A stretch of 64,000 nucleotides of DNA, taken from contig OY848920.1 in the NCBI GenBank assembly GCA_963693285.1, forward strand, positions 6,523,135 to 6,587,134, written 5' to 3'. The stretch comes from Xestospongia muta (Eukaryota > Porifera > Demospongiae > Haplosclerida > Petrosiidae). How positions within the stretch are numbered: the first letter of the stretch is position 1; each line of letters begins with the position of its first letter. The translations under genes were made by a program, and so were the position numbers. The notes below the pieces were generated by a model. That model saw only the letters and a list, made by a program, of their open reading frames with translations, made no database searches and was not told the DNA's origin. Shown here piece by piece: positions 10,245 to 20,740 of the stretch.

Positions 10245-11480
10245 TAAGAAGCAGATGGTGTCCTGGAAATGGTTACTAATAGAGACTGGGCAGCACCAAT
10301 TGTGACGGTTCCTAAAAGGAATGGTAGTATCAGACTGTGCAGAGACTATAAAGTTACTGTTAATCCAGAGCTAGATGTGGATAAGTACCCACTACCTCAA
10401 CCAGAAGATATCTTCACTACTCTTGCTGGTGTCAAGAAGCTCACTACACTTGATTTGTCTCATGCTTACAATCAACTGATCTTGGATGAAGAGTCTGGGA
10501 AGTATGTTGTTATGAACACTCATCATTGTCTCTATCAGTATACCAGAATTCCATTTGGTATAGATTCTGCTCCTGCCCTATTCCAACATGTCATGGACCA
10601 AAACCTCCAAGGAATGGAGAAGGTAACATGTTATTTAGATGATACTATTATTGCAGGTACATCTGATGAGGAATACCTAATGAATTTGTCAGAAGTACTT
10701 CAGAGACTTCAGAACCATGGAGTACATTTCAAGTTAGAAAAGTGTCACTTTATGGAGGATAGTGTTAAGTACTTGGGTCACCAAGTGGATTCCAAAGGAC
10801 TTCATGCAACAGATAGCAAGTTGAAAGTTATTGTTGATGCAGCTCCACCTAGAAATGCACAGGAACTTCGAGTGTTTCTAAGACTCATTAACTATTATGG
10901 TTGATCTATCTGTAAAGATGCTCATTGGAAATGGACTAAAGATTGTGCAAAAGCCTTCCAACACATCAAGGATGTTCTGGTATCTTCCACTTTTGTTACC
11001 CATTATAATTCTACTTTACCTCTTAGGTTAGCAGCTGATGCTTCTATTTACGGCCTCGGAGCTGTAATATCTCATGTAATGGAGGCTGGACAGGAACAGC
11101 CTATTGCGTTCGCATCACATACATTGTCTAAGAGTGAGTAGAACTACTCTCAAATAGAGGAAGAAGCTCTAGCACTCATCTTTGGTGCAAAGAAGTTCCA
11201 TTTGTATCTGTGTGGCCGGACAATAACTTTAGTGACTGACCACAAGCCATTGACAACAATTTTTCGAGCAAAGAGAGGAACTCCTTCCTTAGCTGCTGCT
11301 CGTCTATAGCGTTGGTCATTGATCTTGTCAGCATACAGCTACAACATAGAGTATCACTCAACAGACACTCATGCTAATCCTGATAGTTTGTCCAGATTAC
11401 CTTTAAAATCACAGGAACCCCCTATCGTACGTCTGATGAACCAGCTGTCTTTAATGTGTCACAACAGGAGAGCCTTCCTG
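10245..11480 (+). pseudogene. gypsy C reverse transcriptase and RNase H
   Basis: In-frame after the double stop: NRDWAAPIVTVPKRNGSIR, CRDYKVTVNPEL, TTLDLSHAYNQL, YTRIPFGIDSAPALFQHVM and the catalytic YLDD (about 10,633), with the thumb LGHQVDSKGLHATDSKL. A stop at 10,902 coincides with a deletion after RLINYYG (the KFLPNLS-type helix is missing). RNase H follows: ADASIYGLGAVIS, a TAG at 11,138, YSQIEEEALALIFG and TDHKPLTTI, retaining D, E and D. The tail HANPDSLSRLPL closes it. Confidence 0.9.
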
Positions 11481-11549
11481 TAACATCCCAACAGCTTAGA
11501 GCAGCTCCTAGAACAGATCCTGTTCTAAATTAAGGTTATACATTATGTT

Positions 11550-12812
11550 CAATCAGGATGGCCACAAGATTGTGCCCCTTCCTTACGTCCTTATTGGTCC
11601 CATAGGTTTGAATTAACGGTAGAGGTAGAATGTCTGTTATGGGGCATATGATTCGTTGTTCCAAAGAAACTCCAAAAGAAATTGTTAGAAGAGCTACATA
11701 AAGACCACCCAGGGATTAGCCAAATGAAATCTGTTGCAAGATGTTACATATGGTGGCCTGATCTTGATAAAGCAATAGAGGAAGTGGTCAAAAGCTGTAT
11801 ATCCTGTCAAGCTGTTAAACATTCCCCAGCTGTTGCTCCAGTACAGTCATGGACATTGCCAAATCGGCCTTAGAAGAGAATACATTTGGACTTCGCTGGT
11901 CCCTTTCAAGGCTCAATGTTTCTCGTTGCTGTTGATGCTCATTCTAAGTGGCCAGAAGTGTTTGTAATGAAGGACACTACAGCCACCAAAACCATTAAAA
12001 TTCTGTGTGTCATTTTTGCTAGATTTGGACTACCAGAGCAAGTTGTTATGGACAATGGCCACCAATTTGTATCAGAAGATATCTCTCACTTTCTGAAATT
12101 CAATAGATTAAATACATTCAATGTACTCCCTATACCCAGCTTCAAATGGGCTGGCAGAACGTTTTGTTCAGTCTCTCATGATGGCACTCAAATCAATTGT
12201 TAATAGTGAACTATCTATTCAACATCGTCTCACAAATTTTCTGTTAAACTACCGTAGTACTCCACTTGCTACTACTGGTGTATTTCCTTCATCACTGTTT
12301 CTGCATCGTGACATTTGAACTAGACTGGATTTAATCCGTCCAGACTTTTCCTCTCAAATTTTAGCAAAACAAGCACAGTAGAAGGTTCAGCATGACTGAC
12401 GAGCTCAGGAATGAGAATTCTTTGTAAGACAGTTGGTCATGGCTCGTAATATGCATCCTGGTCCTGATTGGGTACCTGCTGTTGTTATTGAAAGACTAGG
12501 ACCTCTAACATACTTAGTCGAAACGAGTGATCATTTATTATGGAAAAGACATGTTGATCTTTTGCTTAAGCTGAAAATAAACAGTCAAGCAGAAACTCCA
12601 CAGACTACAGAATCAGACCCTTCAGATCTGGATATTCCTTTAGTTGATACCACTTTCATAGGTACACTTCCTGAAAACTAACTACTCAGCCTGAGCCCCC
12701 TGATCAGAATGGGAACCAAGATATTGCCCCTGAGACTCCCAGATATCTGAGACGTGATCGTCGATCTCCAGATTGGTATGGCCTGTATGTTAGAGTTGGC
12801 CAGCATGTTTAA
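11550..12812 (+). pseudogene. gypsy C integrase and C-terminal tail
   Basis: The HHCC finger (LHKDHPGISQM, YIWWPDLDKAIEEV, CISCQ) and core (HLDFAGPF, VAVDAHSKWPEV, VMDNGHQFVS) lie in one frame apart from a TAG at 11,871. A one-base shift near 12,120 moves the segment with the catalytic E (NGLAERFVQS) to the next frame. A stop after FLHRDI (12,316) precedes the GPY/F region (GPDWVPAVVIERLGPLTYLV). The tail ends with RYLRRDRRSPDWYGLYV and a TAA at 12,810-12,812. Confidence 0.88.
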
Positions 12813-12827
12813 TTAAGTCAGGAGGAG

Positions 12828-13020
12828 TGTAGTATATTCAGACTTTATTATGTTGTGTTATGTATGCATTGTAATTATTTGTAATAATTTTGTGACATCA
12901 TTATGACATGTCCGTAGATATAATGGGGTATATATTTTTGTCATTGACTATTTGTTGTTGAGATTAAGATATTTAATTCAGTAAATACTCAAAAGTAGTT
13001 GTGCTAGATGGATCTCTACA
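12828..13020 (+). repeat. gypsy C 3' LTR
   Basis: Polypurine tract GGAGGAG (12,821-12,827) directly precedes TGTAGTATATTCAG. The matching end CTACA falls at 13,016-13,020, giving a 193-bp unit with perfect 5-bp inverted ends TGTAG...CTACA. It starts 15 bp after the Pol stop. No partner 5' LTR lies in the window, so divergence dating is not possible. Confidence 0.65.
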
Positions 13021-13510
13021 GAAAACAATCAATAGTTAGTACTTTTATGAATGAATTTTCTTGTATGATTTGTACAACATATAATAATAATAGTGATTAA
13101 GCAAGCAAGATTTATAGCTTTATAGGTGTCAAATGTTACTATAGAAAGAAATTCATCCAAAAATTGTAGAAATTGACTTTATCTTTAATTTTCAAAAGTT
13201 CCAGCCCTCTAGATTGTTTAATATTATTAATTGATATGTCCAGAGTATTGCAGATATTAAGGAATCAAATTAAACTTCTGCTAAGTACTTGGTTTAAAAA
13301 TTATTTAAAGTATGATTAATCATTACAGCAAGTATCTTCACATATTTTATCAAAAAAAGCTGAAAAATTCTGATATTTCTACTTTAATCACACCATCATT
13401 TTTTTCCTCAGAGATAGAATAAAGAAAGGAGAGTTAACTTTTCCACTTGCACGGATTCATTGTAAAGTGGGCTAGACCAATTTAAAATCATACCATCTGG
13501 CTTAAAAAAT
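13021..13510. other. AT-rich spacer, nothing recognised
   Basis: No coding or repeat signature beyond base composition. Confidence 0.4.
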
Positions 13511-13513
13511 TGT

Positions 13514-13621
13514 ATATGTATGTATGTAGGTATATATTTATTTATATAATGTATGTATGTATCTACGTATGTATGTATGTATATATTTATTTATATTATA
13601 AATGCATATATTTATTTATAT

Positions 13622-13655
<34 letters not shown>

Positions 13656-13780
13656 TGTATGTATGTATGTATGTATGTATGTATGTATGTATGTATGTAT
13701 GTATATATGTACGTACGTACGTACGTACGTATGTATGTATGTATGTATGTATGTATGTACCGGTATGTATGTATGTGTGT
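13514..13780. repeat. ATGT tetranucleotide microsatellite
   Basis: About 270 bp of (ATGT)n, nearly pure from 13,627 to 13,704, with a short (ACGT)n block at 13,710-13,730 and TTTAT interruptions at the left. Tyr/Met/Cys-rich open frames across it are artefacts of the repeat. Confidence 0.97.
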
Positions 13781-13933
13781 ATTATATATTCTTTTACCTG
13801 GCTAGCTGCATTATCACAATTGATTAGTTCATAACTCTATGTAATAAAATATGAAAAATAAAGAGTTAAAAATTTTATTTAATACCTCAGGAGTATTTAG
13901 TTGTTCATGATTAGACTGATCCTACAACAAATA

Positions 13934-14178
13934 CAGGGGGGTAGGAAGCAAATTTAAAGTGGGTGGGCAGTTTTCTAATTGACTGTAGTTATGTATGGAT
14001 GTATGTGTAAATTATCACCTTTTTGTATAATTATGGCATTACCATTTGATGTCAATTTGATTTTTCACAAGCATTTGACACAGTACAAATACTTGTCATG
14101 ATGAATTGCATACCATGACGTGAAAAAAGTGGGGGGGGGGCAATTTCCCCCCCCTGGCCCCCGGGTTTACCCCTGTGA
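13934..14178. mobile_element. possible hAT-type G/C-rich terminus
   Basis: CAGGGGGGTAGG at 13,934 and, inverted at the other end, CCCGGGTTTACCCCTG ending near 14,177 with long G and C runs at 14,128-14,162. CAGGG ends with poly-G/poly-C subterminal runs recur near the hAT remnants of this window. The flanks give no matching target duplication, so the element limits are uncertain. Confidence 0.3.
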
Positions 14179-14806
14179 AGTACACATACACACAATCTAA
14201 TTTTAGCCAATTGTGAATGTTTTACTATTTGGTATAAAAGGTACATATATGACTGTTTAATTACTTACATCATAAACACACTATGCAAATTAAGTTTGTG
14301 ACATGACAACCATCTCATTAAAATGTAAAAGTATATAATTTATTATATTAATTGAGTTTCATCTTATGCTTACAAGAGTTAAAGGAGTATATTAGTAATT
14401 ATGTTATTTATAGCTATATAAATAGATTTGATAACATAAATAAATGATAACCATGATAATTATAATAAATCTCAGTGCTTTGAGCAGTAGGAGGCTAAAA
14501 TAGTAATTCTACTATATTATTCATAACAGATTGTATTTTAGTTGACAACAACTCTTATAATGTGATACAATAGTGGCATGAAACATAAAGATTATAATGA
14601 AAGAAATAGTAATTAATTATAGTGCCTTAATATTAAAATTCAATTGTGCATGCTTTTAATGTAATGACTTTACTTTTCATATAATTATTATTATAATGTT
14701 CAAATTTATTGATGTATAATATGTGGTATTGCTCATACTTTTACAGGTTCACTATTTATAAAAAGCTATTATCATTCTATACTCCAAACAAAAATGATAA
14801 TTTTAT
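14179..14806. other. AT-rich spacer, nothing recognised
   Basis: No coding signature; composition is A+T with short homopolymers. Confidence 0.4.
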
Positions 14807-14809
14807 CTA

Positions 14810-15460
14810 TTGATTATAAATACTAGTTCTCACTAACAATGTGGATAGCATGGCTCCAGTGTCAACTTTCATTTGTAAATTGGCATTATTTATTTTCACC
14901 TTTATCATGAGCGAGTGGTTCTTACTTATAGTGAGTGTATGCATAGAATCATCCTCTTCATCTTCTTGTTCTGCATCAGTGTGTGTATCCTGTGGGAGTG
15001 ACATACGTTTACTTTGCTGAGTCCTTGTCTTCTTTAGATAAACTTTTTCTGTGTATCCCTTCTTGTCACAAAAATGACATTTTGATTCCTAAAATTGTCC
15101 TTTAAGGTGTGTTTTCCCAAACAAAGATAACTCGTCGAACTCTATTGAGTGTCTTGTCTCCTGAATATTTGAAATTGTCAAGGTTTGTGAACTTGGTGTA
15201 TCGTAACACCTTGCATCTCTTTTAACTGGATATTTGCCGATTCTAGCGCTAGAACTATCTTCATGTGTTCTTATAAGCGAGATCTTCCTCACCGAGTAGA
15301 CGAGATGATCACAAAGCATAGATTCCAGCACTTCTCCAAAGTTGCAGAATTCAGCTAGCTTTTTTAAGTTCAGCTAAATACACTGAAACTGATTCACCTG
15401 ATCTCCAACTCTTAGAGTTAAACAAGTATCGTTGTATTGTTTCAGATGGAATAGATCATG
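14810..15460 (-). pseudogene. gypsy gag-protease fragment
   Basis: The minus strand reads, in order, ETIQRYLFNSKS, GESVSVYLAEL, AEFCNFGEVLESMLCDHLV (conserved Gag C-terminus), a degraded zinc knuckle CHFCDKKGYTEKVY in which the His and last Cys are both Tyr, and a protease start with an intact active site, MKVDTGAMLST, near 14,850. At least two frameshifts separate the parts. RT is missing. It is a lone fragment of a gypsy copy in the opposite orientation to A-C. Confidence 0.8.
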
Positions 15461-15469
15461 GGAGCCAAA

Positions 15470-16061
15470 ATCTATCTTTTGAAGTGAATAGGATAATACC
15501 TGTGTGTCTGCAGGGGTGTGTTTTATTCCTGCAACCAGCCATCATTTAAGTAATTAATACTAATTGGCTTTGAAGATGCTAATGGCTTTGTTTGTCAGTT
15601 ATGACTTGTCACTGAGGTTCAGATGTAGGTCTCATTCACAGACTACCATACCCCACAACTAAGGATAATCTGGTGTTTTTGGTGGAATATTCCAGATATG
15701 CTATATGAATGAAATTCTATTTCATTATCATACTGTTGTTATTTCAACAATTACTTTACATAATATTTTAAAACAATCAATATTAGACCATATATAGCTT
15801 GCATGTTACATAAAGATTTGTATGTAATCAAACAAAAGTCTTCAGTGTTAAAAAGTATACCACTGGCTATGAAACATAGTCTGGGAATGAGACTAGTGAC
15901 ATAATGGCTGAGGATGAGATTATAGTGGCTTTAATTGTCCCAGTGTGAAAATTTTGTATAAAGAGTCCACAAGTATTCTTTCTCCTCTAACATTTACTGT
16001 ACTAGAGGCTATATATCGGTGACTAAGTTTTTGGTCTTTCCTTTGAACAACAAGTTCTATT
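15470..16061. other. spacer without recognised genes
   Basis: No family signature on either strand. Confidence 0.4.
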
Positions 16062-16109
16062 CCAAGAACACACAGTATCAAGGTCGAACTTGGTACCATG
16101 TGTTCTTGG
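16062..16109. repeat. 48-nt hairpin, 21-bp arms, 6-nt loop
   Basis: The left arm CCAAGAACACACAGTATCAA(G) and the right arm beginning CTTGGTACCATGTGTTCTTG pair over 21 positions with three mismatches (one is a G-U in RNA), separated by GTCGAA. It could be a fold-back mutation like others here or a small-RNA precursor; nothing in the sequence distinguishes these. Confidence 0.85.
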
Positions 16110-16701
16110 GATAAAGCATGTTGTAATGGTCATAACAAGTTGGTACTGTGAATGTTAGACTGACAATGAAGAACTTATTTTCAATAATGACAGTATTAAT
16201 CAATTGATCAAGATTGGCTATTATATATCAATATATTTTTAACATATTAGTTTGTATATTCCCTTTTAGCATTTTTATCAAAATAAAGTTATTGTTGACA
16301 GAAAATCCTTGTTTAAATGAACTTATGCAACAATTGAAAGTGAAGAATAACAACATCCTTCATTTGTTGCTGTAAAGTCTTATTAATAATAATGATAATC
16401 AATTTACTTCAGAGAAGTAATTATGTCTACACACCCTATACCAGTACTTCAAGAGATCATATATGTGGCCAAATCAAAGACTATATAGAAAGACTATTAA
16501 TTTATACAATACTGTAATTAGATGCATATTTACTAAATAAACAATTATGTAGTGATAGTTTAATTGGTTGAACATAACACTGGCATAGTAGTCCTTGAAT
16601 AATAGCATTGGTTGTATTTTGTAAAAGAAATTGGTGGAATTTTGTGAGAAGTAATCCATACCAAAAGTAAGCAGAGATCAATAGAAAGCAACCCCTCTGC
16701 A

Positions 16702-16895
16702 TTGACAATATGTGATATACTGGTAAAGAAACATCTGATCACCCAACCATGTATACACTTAGCTCTGTTAACAATGGAAGCTCATACAAGTGATCATGAT
16801 TCTCATTTCATATACTTCAATCAATTGGATGGGGAAATAATTAAGGAAATGGCCCTCAGATTAGAAGGTGCTGCTGGTTCCTCTGGAATTTAATT
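16702..16895 (+). pseudogene. fragment of an RT-encoding mobile element (pre-RT region)
   Basis: The translation contains DILVKKHLITQP followed by HFIYFNQLDGEIIKEMALRL and EGAAGSSGI. I recall this arrangement (LKxKHPPxQP, then a 'F..I....I..AALRTEGAAGPSG' block) from RT-type mobile elements frequent in sponge and cnidarian genomes, just upstream of the polymerase motifs. The frame ends at 16,893, and the polymerase palm is not recognisable downstream, where two hairpins occur at 17,182-17,291. Family assignment rests on memory of this motif only. Confidence 0.5.
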
Positions 16896-17181
16896 TGCTG
16901 TACATGCAATGCATCAAATCTTTCATTTAGCTGACACAAAGATTTTGAAAATTTACAGTAGGAATAGATTGTCTTCTCTTAACAAATAACCATATCTTAG
17001 CAGCATTAGCAAATAAGTGGAATTCAGTAAATCATGCACATAGACATACCCAGAGGATCCCTCAGTATTGTACTCTCATCCAAAACAAATAATATCGTTG
17101 ATAAGAATGGTAGCCATGGATGGACAAAGCCACCTTATATTGTGTAGTAGTGTCAGCCAAATTAATGAGTTAAAAGCATTA

Positions 17182-17291
17182 CTGGTATCAACAAGGAGAA
17201 GCACTAAGTGCTTCACCTTGCTGATACCAGTTTCTATTCGTACAGTCTTTGTACATTAAGTGCTTAATGTTCAAAGATTGTACGAATAGAA
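17182..17291. repeat. two adjacent fold-back palindromes (A-A'-B'-B)
   Basis: Hairpin 1 (17,182-17,230) has about 24-bp arms starting CTGGTATCAACAAGG and meeting at CACT/AAGTG with no loop and two mismatches. Hairpin 2 (17,232-17,291) has 29-bp arms starting TTCTATTCGTACAG around a TG loop, with two mismatches. Only one base separates them. Confidence 0.95.
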
Positions 17292-17452
17292 TGGAGAGCA
17301 GCCTTCAACAAGGAAATGAATTTAATAGTTCGCCCACTCATTCCGTATATTAATTATTTTCCTCAATAAGCACATGTTTGTTACTTTTTGTTATAGAGTG
17401 TGAAAGATCCTCTACAATCTAGTTTGTTTGTGGGTTACAACTGTTATTTTTG

Positions 17453-18370
17453 TCAGAAGTCAGTTAAATAACTGTTATAGTTTATTTTAGTAACTATTCC
17501 AGAGGAAAGAAGTAGAAAGACGGAAAATAGAACTTCGTCATCGGAACTATCAGATTGATCAGAATCACCAGACTCATCCATTTTATCTCCAGCTTGAATA
17601 ATGAACTCGTACACTAACTCTTCATAGAGGCCATCATTAGACCAATAGTGGTCTTCAAAGTGGATCTTAACATGTTGAATGAGGCTTTTCCAATTATCAG
17701 GTGTCACAACATCAAAACCATTCCATGCTACTACTATACCTCATGGAAATGAATGCATGAGTATTAGCTTTGAAGTGAAGTTTAAGCTGTGCCTTAGCCA
17801 ACTCATTAGGATCAAGAGTGCAGCAGTACCAGGGAGTCGGACCCCCTCATACCCTATATGATGTACTAATTAATAAATAAAACTGAGTACTTACTAGCAC
17901 CAGCTGCCATGTTATTAACCACATAGTGAGGAGTAGGTTTAAATCCTTGTGTGATGCTATATACTTCACTTTTTATGGCATTTGTTGGGAATTCAATCCC
18001 TTTGCCTGAAGCCAATCTTGCATCTTTTGCTTTGTCTGACTGTTCACTTGGACAGTGTCACTACGACGACTATGATGTGAGGCATTATCCATTACAATAA
18101 GACTGTTAGGTGGAATATTATGGAGAAATTTGGTAGCAAACCACTGCTTAAAATGATCAGCAGTTATCTCATCATGGTAGTCACCAGTTTTGTTTTGGAT
18201 CTGAATATAAGAATGGTATTGGGAATCCAACAAATCTAAAGATCATTTTGAAGAACAATAAGCCGTACACCCTTTCCAGGAGGTCTTTTATACCACCAAG
18301 GGTTCCACCAATTGCATTATCCTTTTCCACCCAAGCACAATCCTTACCACTGTCACCAAAATTTTCTTGA
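17453..18370 (-). pseudogene. IS630/Tc1-related DDE transposase, with probable intron
   Basis: The minus strand reads GKGVRLIVL, then NKTGDYHDEITADHFKQWF, IPPNSLIVMDNASHHSRR (second catalytic D), WLQAKG, KPTPHYVVNNMAAGA followed by a splice-donor-like GTAAGT near 17,897, then LDPNELAKAQLK (third acidic position) and a C-terminal PDNWKSLIQHVKIHFEDHYW plus an acidic tail SDQSDSSDDEV. This matches the eukaryotic IS630-like family whose members read TGDYHDEMN, IVMDNASYHS and LNPIEL. Frameshifts occur at about 18,225 and 17,980, so it is dead. Related pieces lie at 36,185-36,600 and 47,690-47,870. Confidence 0.78.
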
Positions 18371-18725
18371 ACCCAGGCTTCTCAACGGTGTAGATAGGAA
18401 GACTATCCTTAGCTATGTAGTAAGTCACACCATCAGTGATCTCTTTCCACCTTTTTCCTTTTCTCTCGTACTTCTTGACACTTCTTGACACTTCTTGACA
18501 CTGTCCAATGATTTCTGCAAACTAGACTGCCCGACGGGAAGGCTCTTTTTTTTGTTTACACGATTCCCTTGCTTGTTTTTTCTTCATTGCTTCACTAACT
18601 TCAGAATGAATCTTGGTATGGTGCGTCTTTAGATGAGCCAATAGGTTGGAGGTATTTCCATTCTTTGCCAATACACGCTTGTGGCAAGTCTGGCATACAA
18701 AACTATTGTTATTGATGATTGGCGA
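18288..18725 (-). pseudogene. BED-type hAT transposase N-terminus
   Basis: The minus strand reads a BED zinc finger (CQTCHKRVLAKNGNTSNLLA, then HLKTHH: C-x2-C...H-x4-H), a Lys-rich linker, a TAG, and KKYERKGKRWKEITDGVTYY with IAKDSLPIYTVEKPGFKKIL, the start of the hAT core. It then runs directly into the IS630-like sequence at about 18,370, so the rest is lost. A 10-bp unit CTTCTTGACA is repeated three times at 18,471-18,500 within it. Confidence 0.8.
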
Positions 18726-18941
18726 TCTGTTGGCTCCCTTCTCCAGACCAAAATACTCTCATGCGATGCTTTTTGTTGCAATTTTGGGTACTTACTCCAT
18801 GTTAAATTGAAGTGTAAATACTCAGTGATACAGGCAGCTGCCACGTGCAAAGTAAAATACCATAATGATACGTTCAATATTTCAATTTTCAATATTCAGT
18901 ATTAAAATCATTACGATTTGCAAATTAATACTGTCAAATAA

Positions 18942-18968
18942 CTATATACCGATATACTGCCCACCCCT
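18942..18968. repeat. hAT terminal inverted repeat, BED-hAT 5' end
   Basis: Read on the minus strand: TAGGGGTGGGCAGTATATCG. The same motif (TAGGGCTGGGCGATATACCG) lies 5' of the BED-hAT at 49 kb, so both mark the 5' end of one hAT family. Confidence 0.7.
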
Positions 18969-19258
18969 AATAATACACATGATTTAAGCTCACTTTCTTG
19001 GCTCAACCTTCCTGTACTAGGTGCTGTACCAGAATCTGTTTTCCACCTAAACCCTAAAACTCATGTTTCAATTGTGGTTCCATGGCCACAATGTGATATC
19101 ATTATCAAACGAAGTTGTAAAATGTTATCCTGTGACTAGTTAAACTACAAATGAGATTGAATTTGGTGAGAAAACATTTAGAGATGATGTCCCTGATATT
19201 TAAGAACAAAATGAAAGTGTTGAAGTCAGCATGAAAGATGATCTGGCAATCATAATTA
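18969..19258. other. spacer, nothing recognised
   Basis: No signature found on either strand. Confidence 0.35.
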
Positions 19259-19640
19259 TTATAAATACAATAATTTACCTTCACACTTAATTTTTTTGGC
19301 CTTTTCTAATTCTTGTTTATTGTCACTCTTGAGTATCAAAATACAGGGGACTTCTAAGCCTCCCTGGACGAGATCTCTAGAGTAGCATTTTCTACCTGTT
19401 ATTTCACATGTAATGACACCACAGCAAAGAAACAAAGAACACACTCTTGATATCTTTCTGGGTAGATGGCCAACAACAGTTCTATCCTTTACAACCGATA
19501 TAGCATATCTGTCAACCACATTAATGGGCTCCCTAAGGCATCTAAGTATTTCTCCAATTGTTGGTGTCCATATTTCTTTATAGATATGATAGCTCCTTAC
19601 ACAACTGGAGATGCTTTCTTAGTAAGATGTCCTCAAGCCG
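19259..19640 (-). pseudogene. HIRAN-like domain exon (repeat-associated)
   Basis: The minus strand reads HIYKEIWTPTIGEILRCL then REPINVVDRYAISVVKDRTV, VGHLPRKISRVCSLFL and LVQGGLEVPCIL, ending in a Lys-rich segment. The pattern 'G..L.C.REP.N..D.YA..V......VGHLPR.I' is that of HIRAN domains, which bind single-stranded DNA ends; invertebrate genomes carry many repeat-borne copies with this wording. No start codon or partner domain is clear. The 5' third of this exon is duplicated at 45,342-45,430. It is either a captured host domain in a mobile element or a decayed host gene. Confidence 0.6.
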
Positions 19641-20219
19641 CTATCCATATACACGTGGGCGAGCATGTGGCAACTAAAAGTAGGAGGGACCTAATTTTGG
19701 TACCCATTATTGCACCGACAAAACAAAGTCTGCATAAAATTCTAAAATAAATAATATGTGCTGTAAAAATAACCGGCTATACGCCAAATTTGAGACTATT
19801 ATAATATCCCTGACTACAAAGCTTTTACACAGTATATTGTCCATCATAATATTCATATCAGGACAAGATCATTTTAGCATAACAAATAACCAGTGAATAT
19901 ATTAGTCTGAATTAATGTTGACTAATTGTAAAGTTACTTCATTGTATAAGTAAACAACAGGCTATGTATACTATTATTAATCATGAAAATTTGACCAGCT
20001 ACAACTAGACTAGCGATTGAGTTCATCAATTTTTTATTGCCATACTCAGGTACTTCTTCAACTTGATCTTATTTTAAAAAGAAATAAAATACTCATGAAA
20101 TTCTATAAACATATTTCATTTTTGCTAAAACAGAGAGACAAATGACTCACATATTGAAATTAATCAGCTATAGAATTATCATGATATTATCTGATAATAT
20201 ATTCACTAAAACCCGACAA
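19641..20219. repeat. left part of a segmental duplication shared with 45,430-46,000
   Basis: Non-coding sequence that matches 45,430-46,000 in the same orientation at high identity, for example CATAAAATTCTAAAATAAAT, then GAGACTATTATAATATCCCT. No gene is seen within it. Confidence 0.8.
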
Positions 20220-20740
20220 AATCCGACAACTTGATTTCATTTTCCAATTTACTTATTGTATCAGAGACAGTAGAGGTAGTAACAACCCAGTAGCTAATGC
20301 ACTCTCTTAACTAGAGATACAAGCAATCCAGCAAAGACCTTTAGTGATAGACTTTGCAGCAATTACATTCTCCTAACAATCTGATCAAGAACTCCAAGCA
20401 ATACAATCGTCATTCTCTTATCACTCAAATTTACTGAAAGCGTGACATTATCATATTCACTGTCTGGGCCTTGATGCCTTTATCTATTAATTGTAACTCC
20501 TTATTAACTTTTTCTAATTCTTGCAAACCACAACAAAAATGCCAAATTGAAAAAAAGACCATATTAACTCCATTTATGTACATGAAGTCTCCTTTTCCTA
20601 GCTTTTGTTAAAATTCAGCATGTGTCTATCTGAAATGTTTGGGTACATATGGTCAGAGTACACCAGATAAACTATCACAAACTGAAGTAGTCTCTTTGCC
20701 TTCAATAGGGATATCAGTAAAGGGAACAGTACGCCTTTCA
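20220..20740 (+). pseudogene. gypsy RNase H/integrase linker fragment containing an inverted block
   Basis: The + strand reads QLDFIFQFTYCIRDS, NPVANALS, LEIQAIQQRPLVIDFAAITF and QSDQELQAIQSS, the end of RNase H and the pre-integrase linker of Mag-type gypsy elements. At 20,431 the + coding stops; 20,438-20,713 instead carries, on the minus strand, FTDIPI..., VCDSLSG and PYVPKHFR, the continuation of the same linker. The block is inverted in place. The second copy at 46 kb shows the uninverted order. Confidence 0.75.

Larger units (their letters stand above)
9520..13020 (+). mobile_element. Ty3/gypsy retrotransposon C, best preserved of the three, 5'-truncated
   Basis: A damaged Gag zinc knuckle, protease, RT, RNase H, integrase, tail, PPT and a 193-bp 3' LTR are present in order. 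It differs from A and B in sequence but is closest to A (shared HLDFAGPFQG and WPEV integrase motifs). The lesions are nonsense codons, a short deletion after RT and a frameshift in integrase. No 5' LTR or capsid region is seen upstream; a hAT remnant lies there instead. Confidence 0.9.

Noticed and set aside
11176..11361. Minus-strand frame inside gypsy C
   Set aside because: Shadow of the RNase H coding sequence on the + strand.
13510..13834. Three overlapping open frames of 67-105 codons rich in Met-Tyr-Val-Cys
   Set aside because: They are translations of the ATGT microsatellite in three frames.
13934..14178. A complete MITE with CAGGG ends
   Set aside because: The flanks (AACAAATA versus TGAAGTAC) show no target duplication of 5 or 8 bp, so only a possible terminus is reported.
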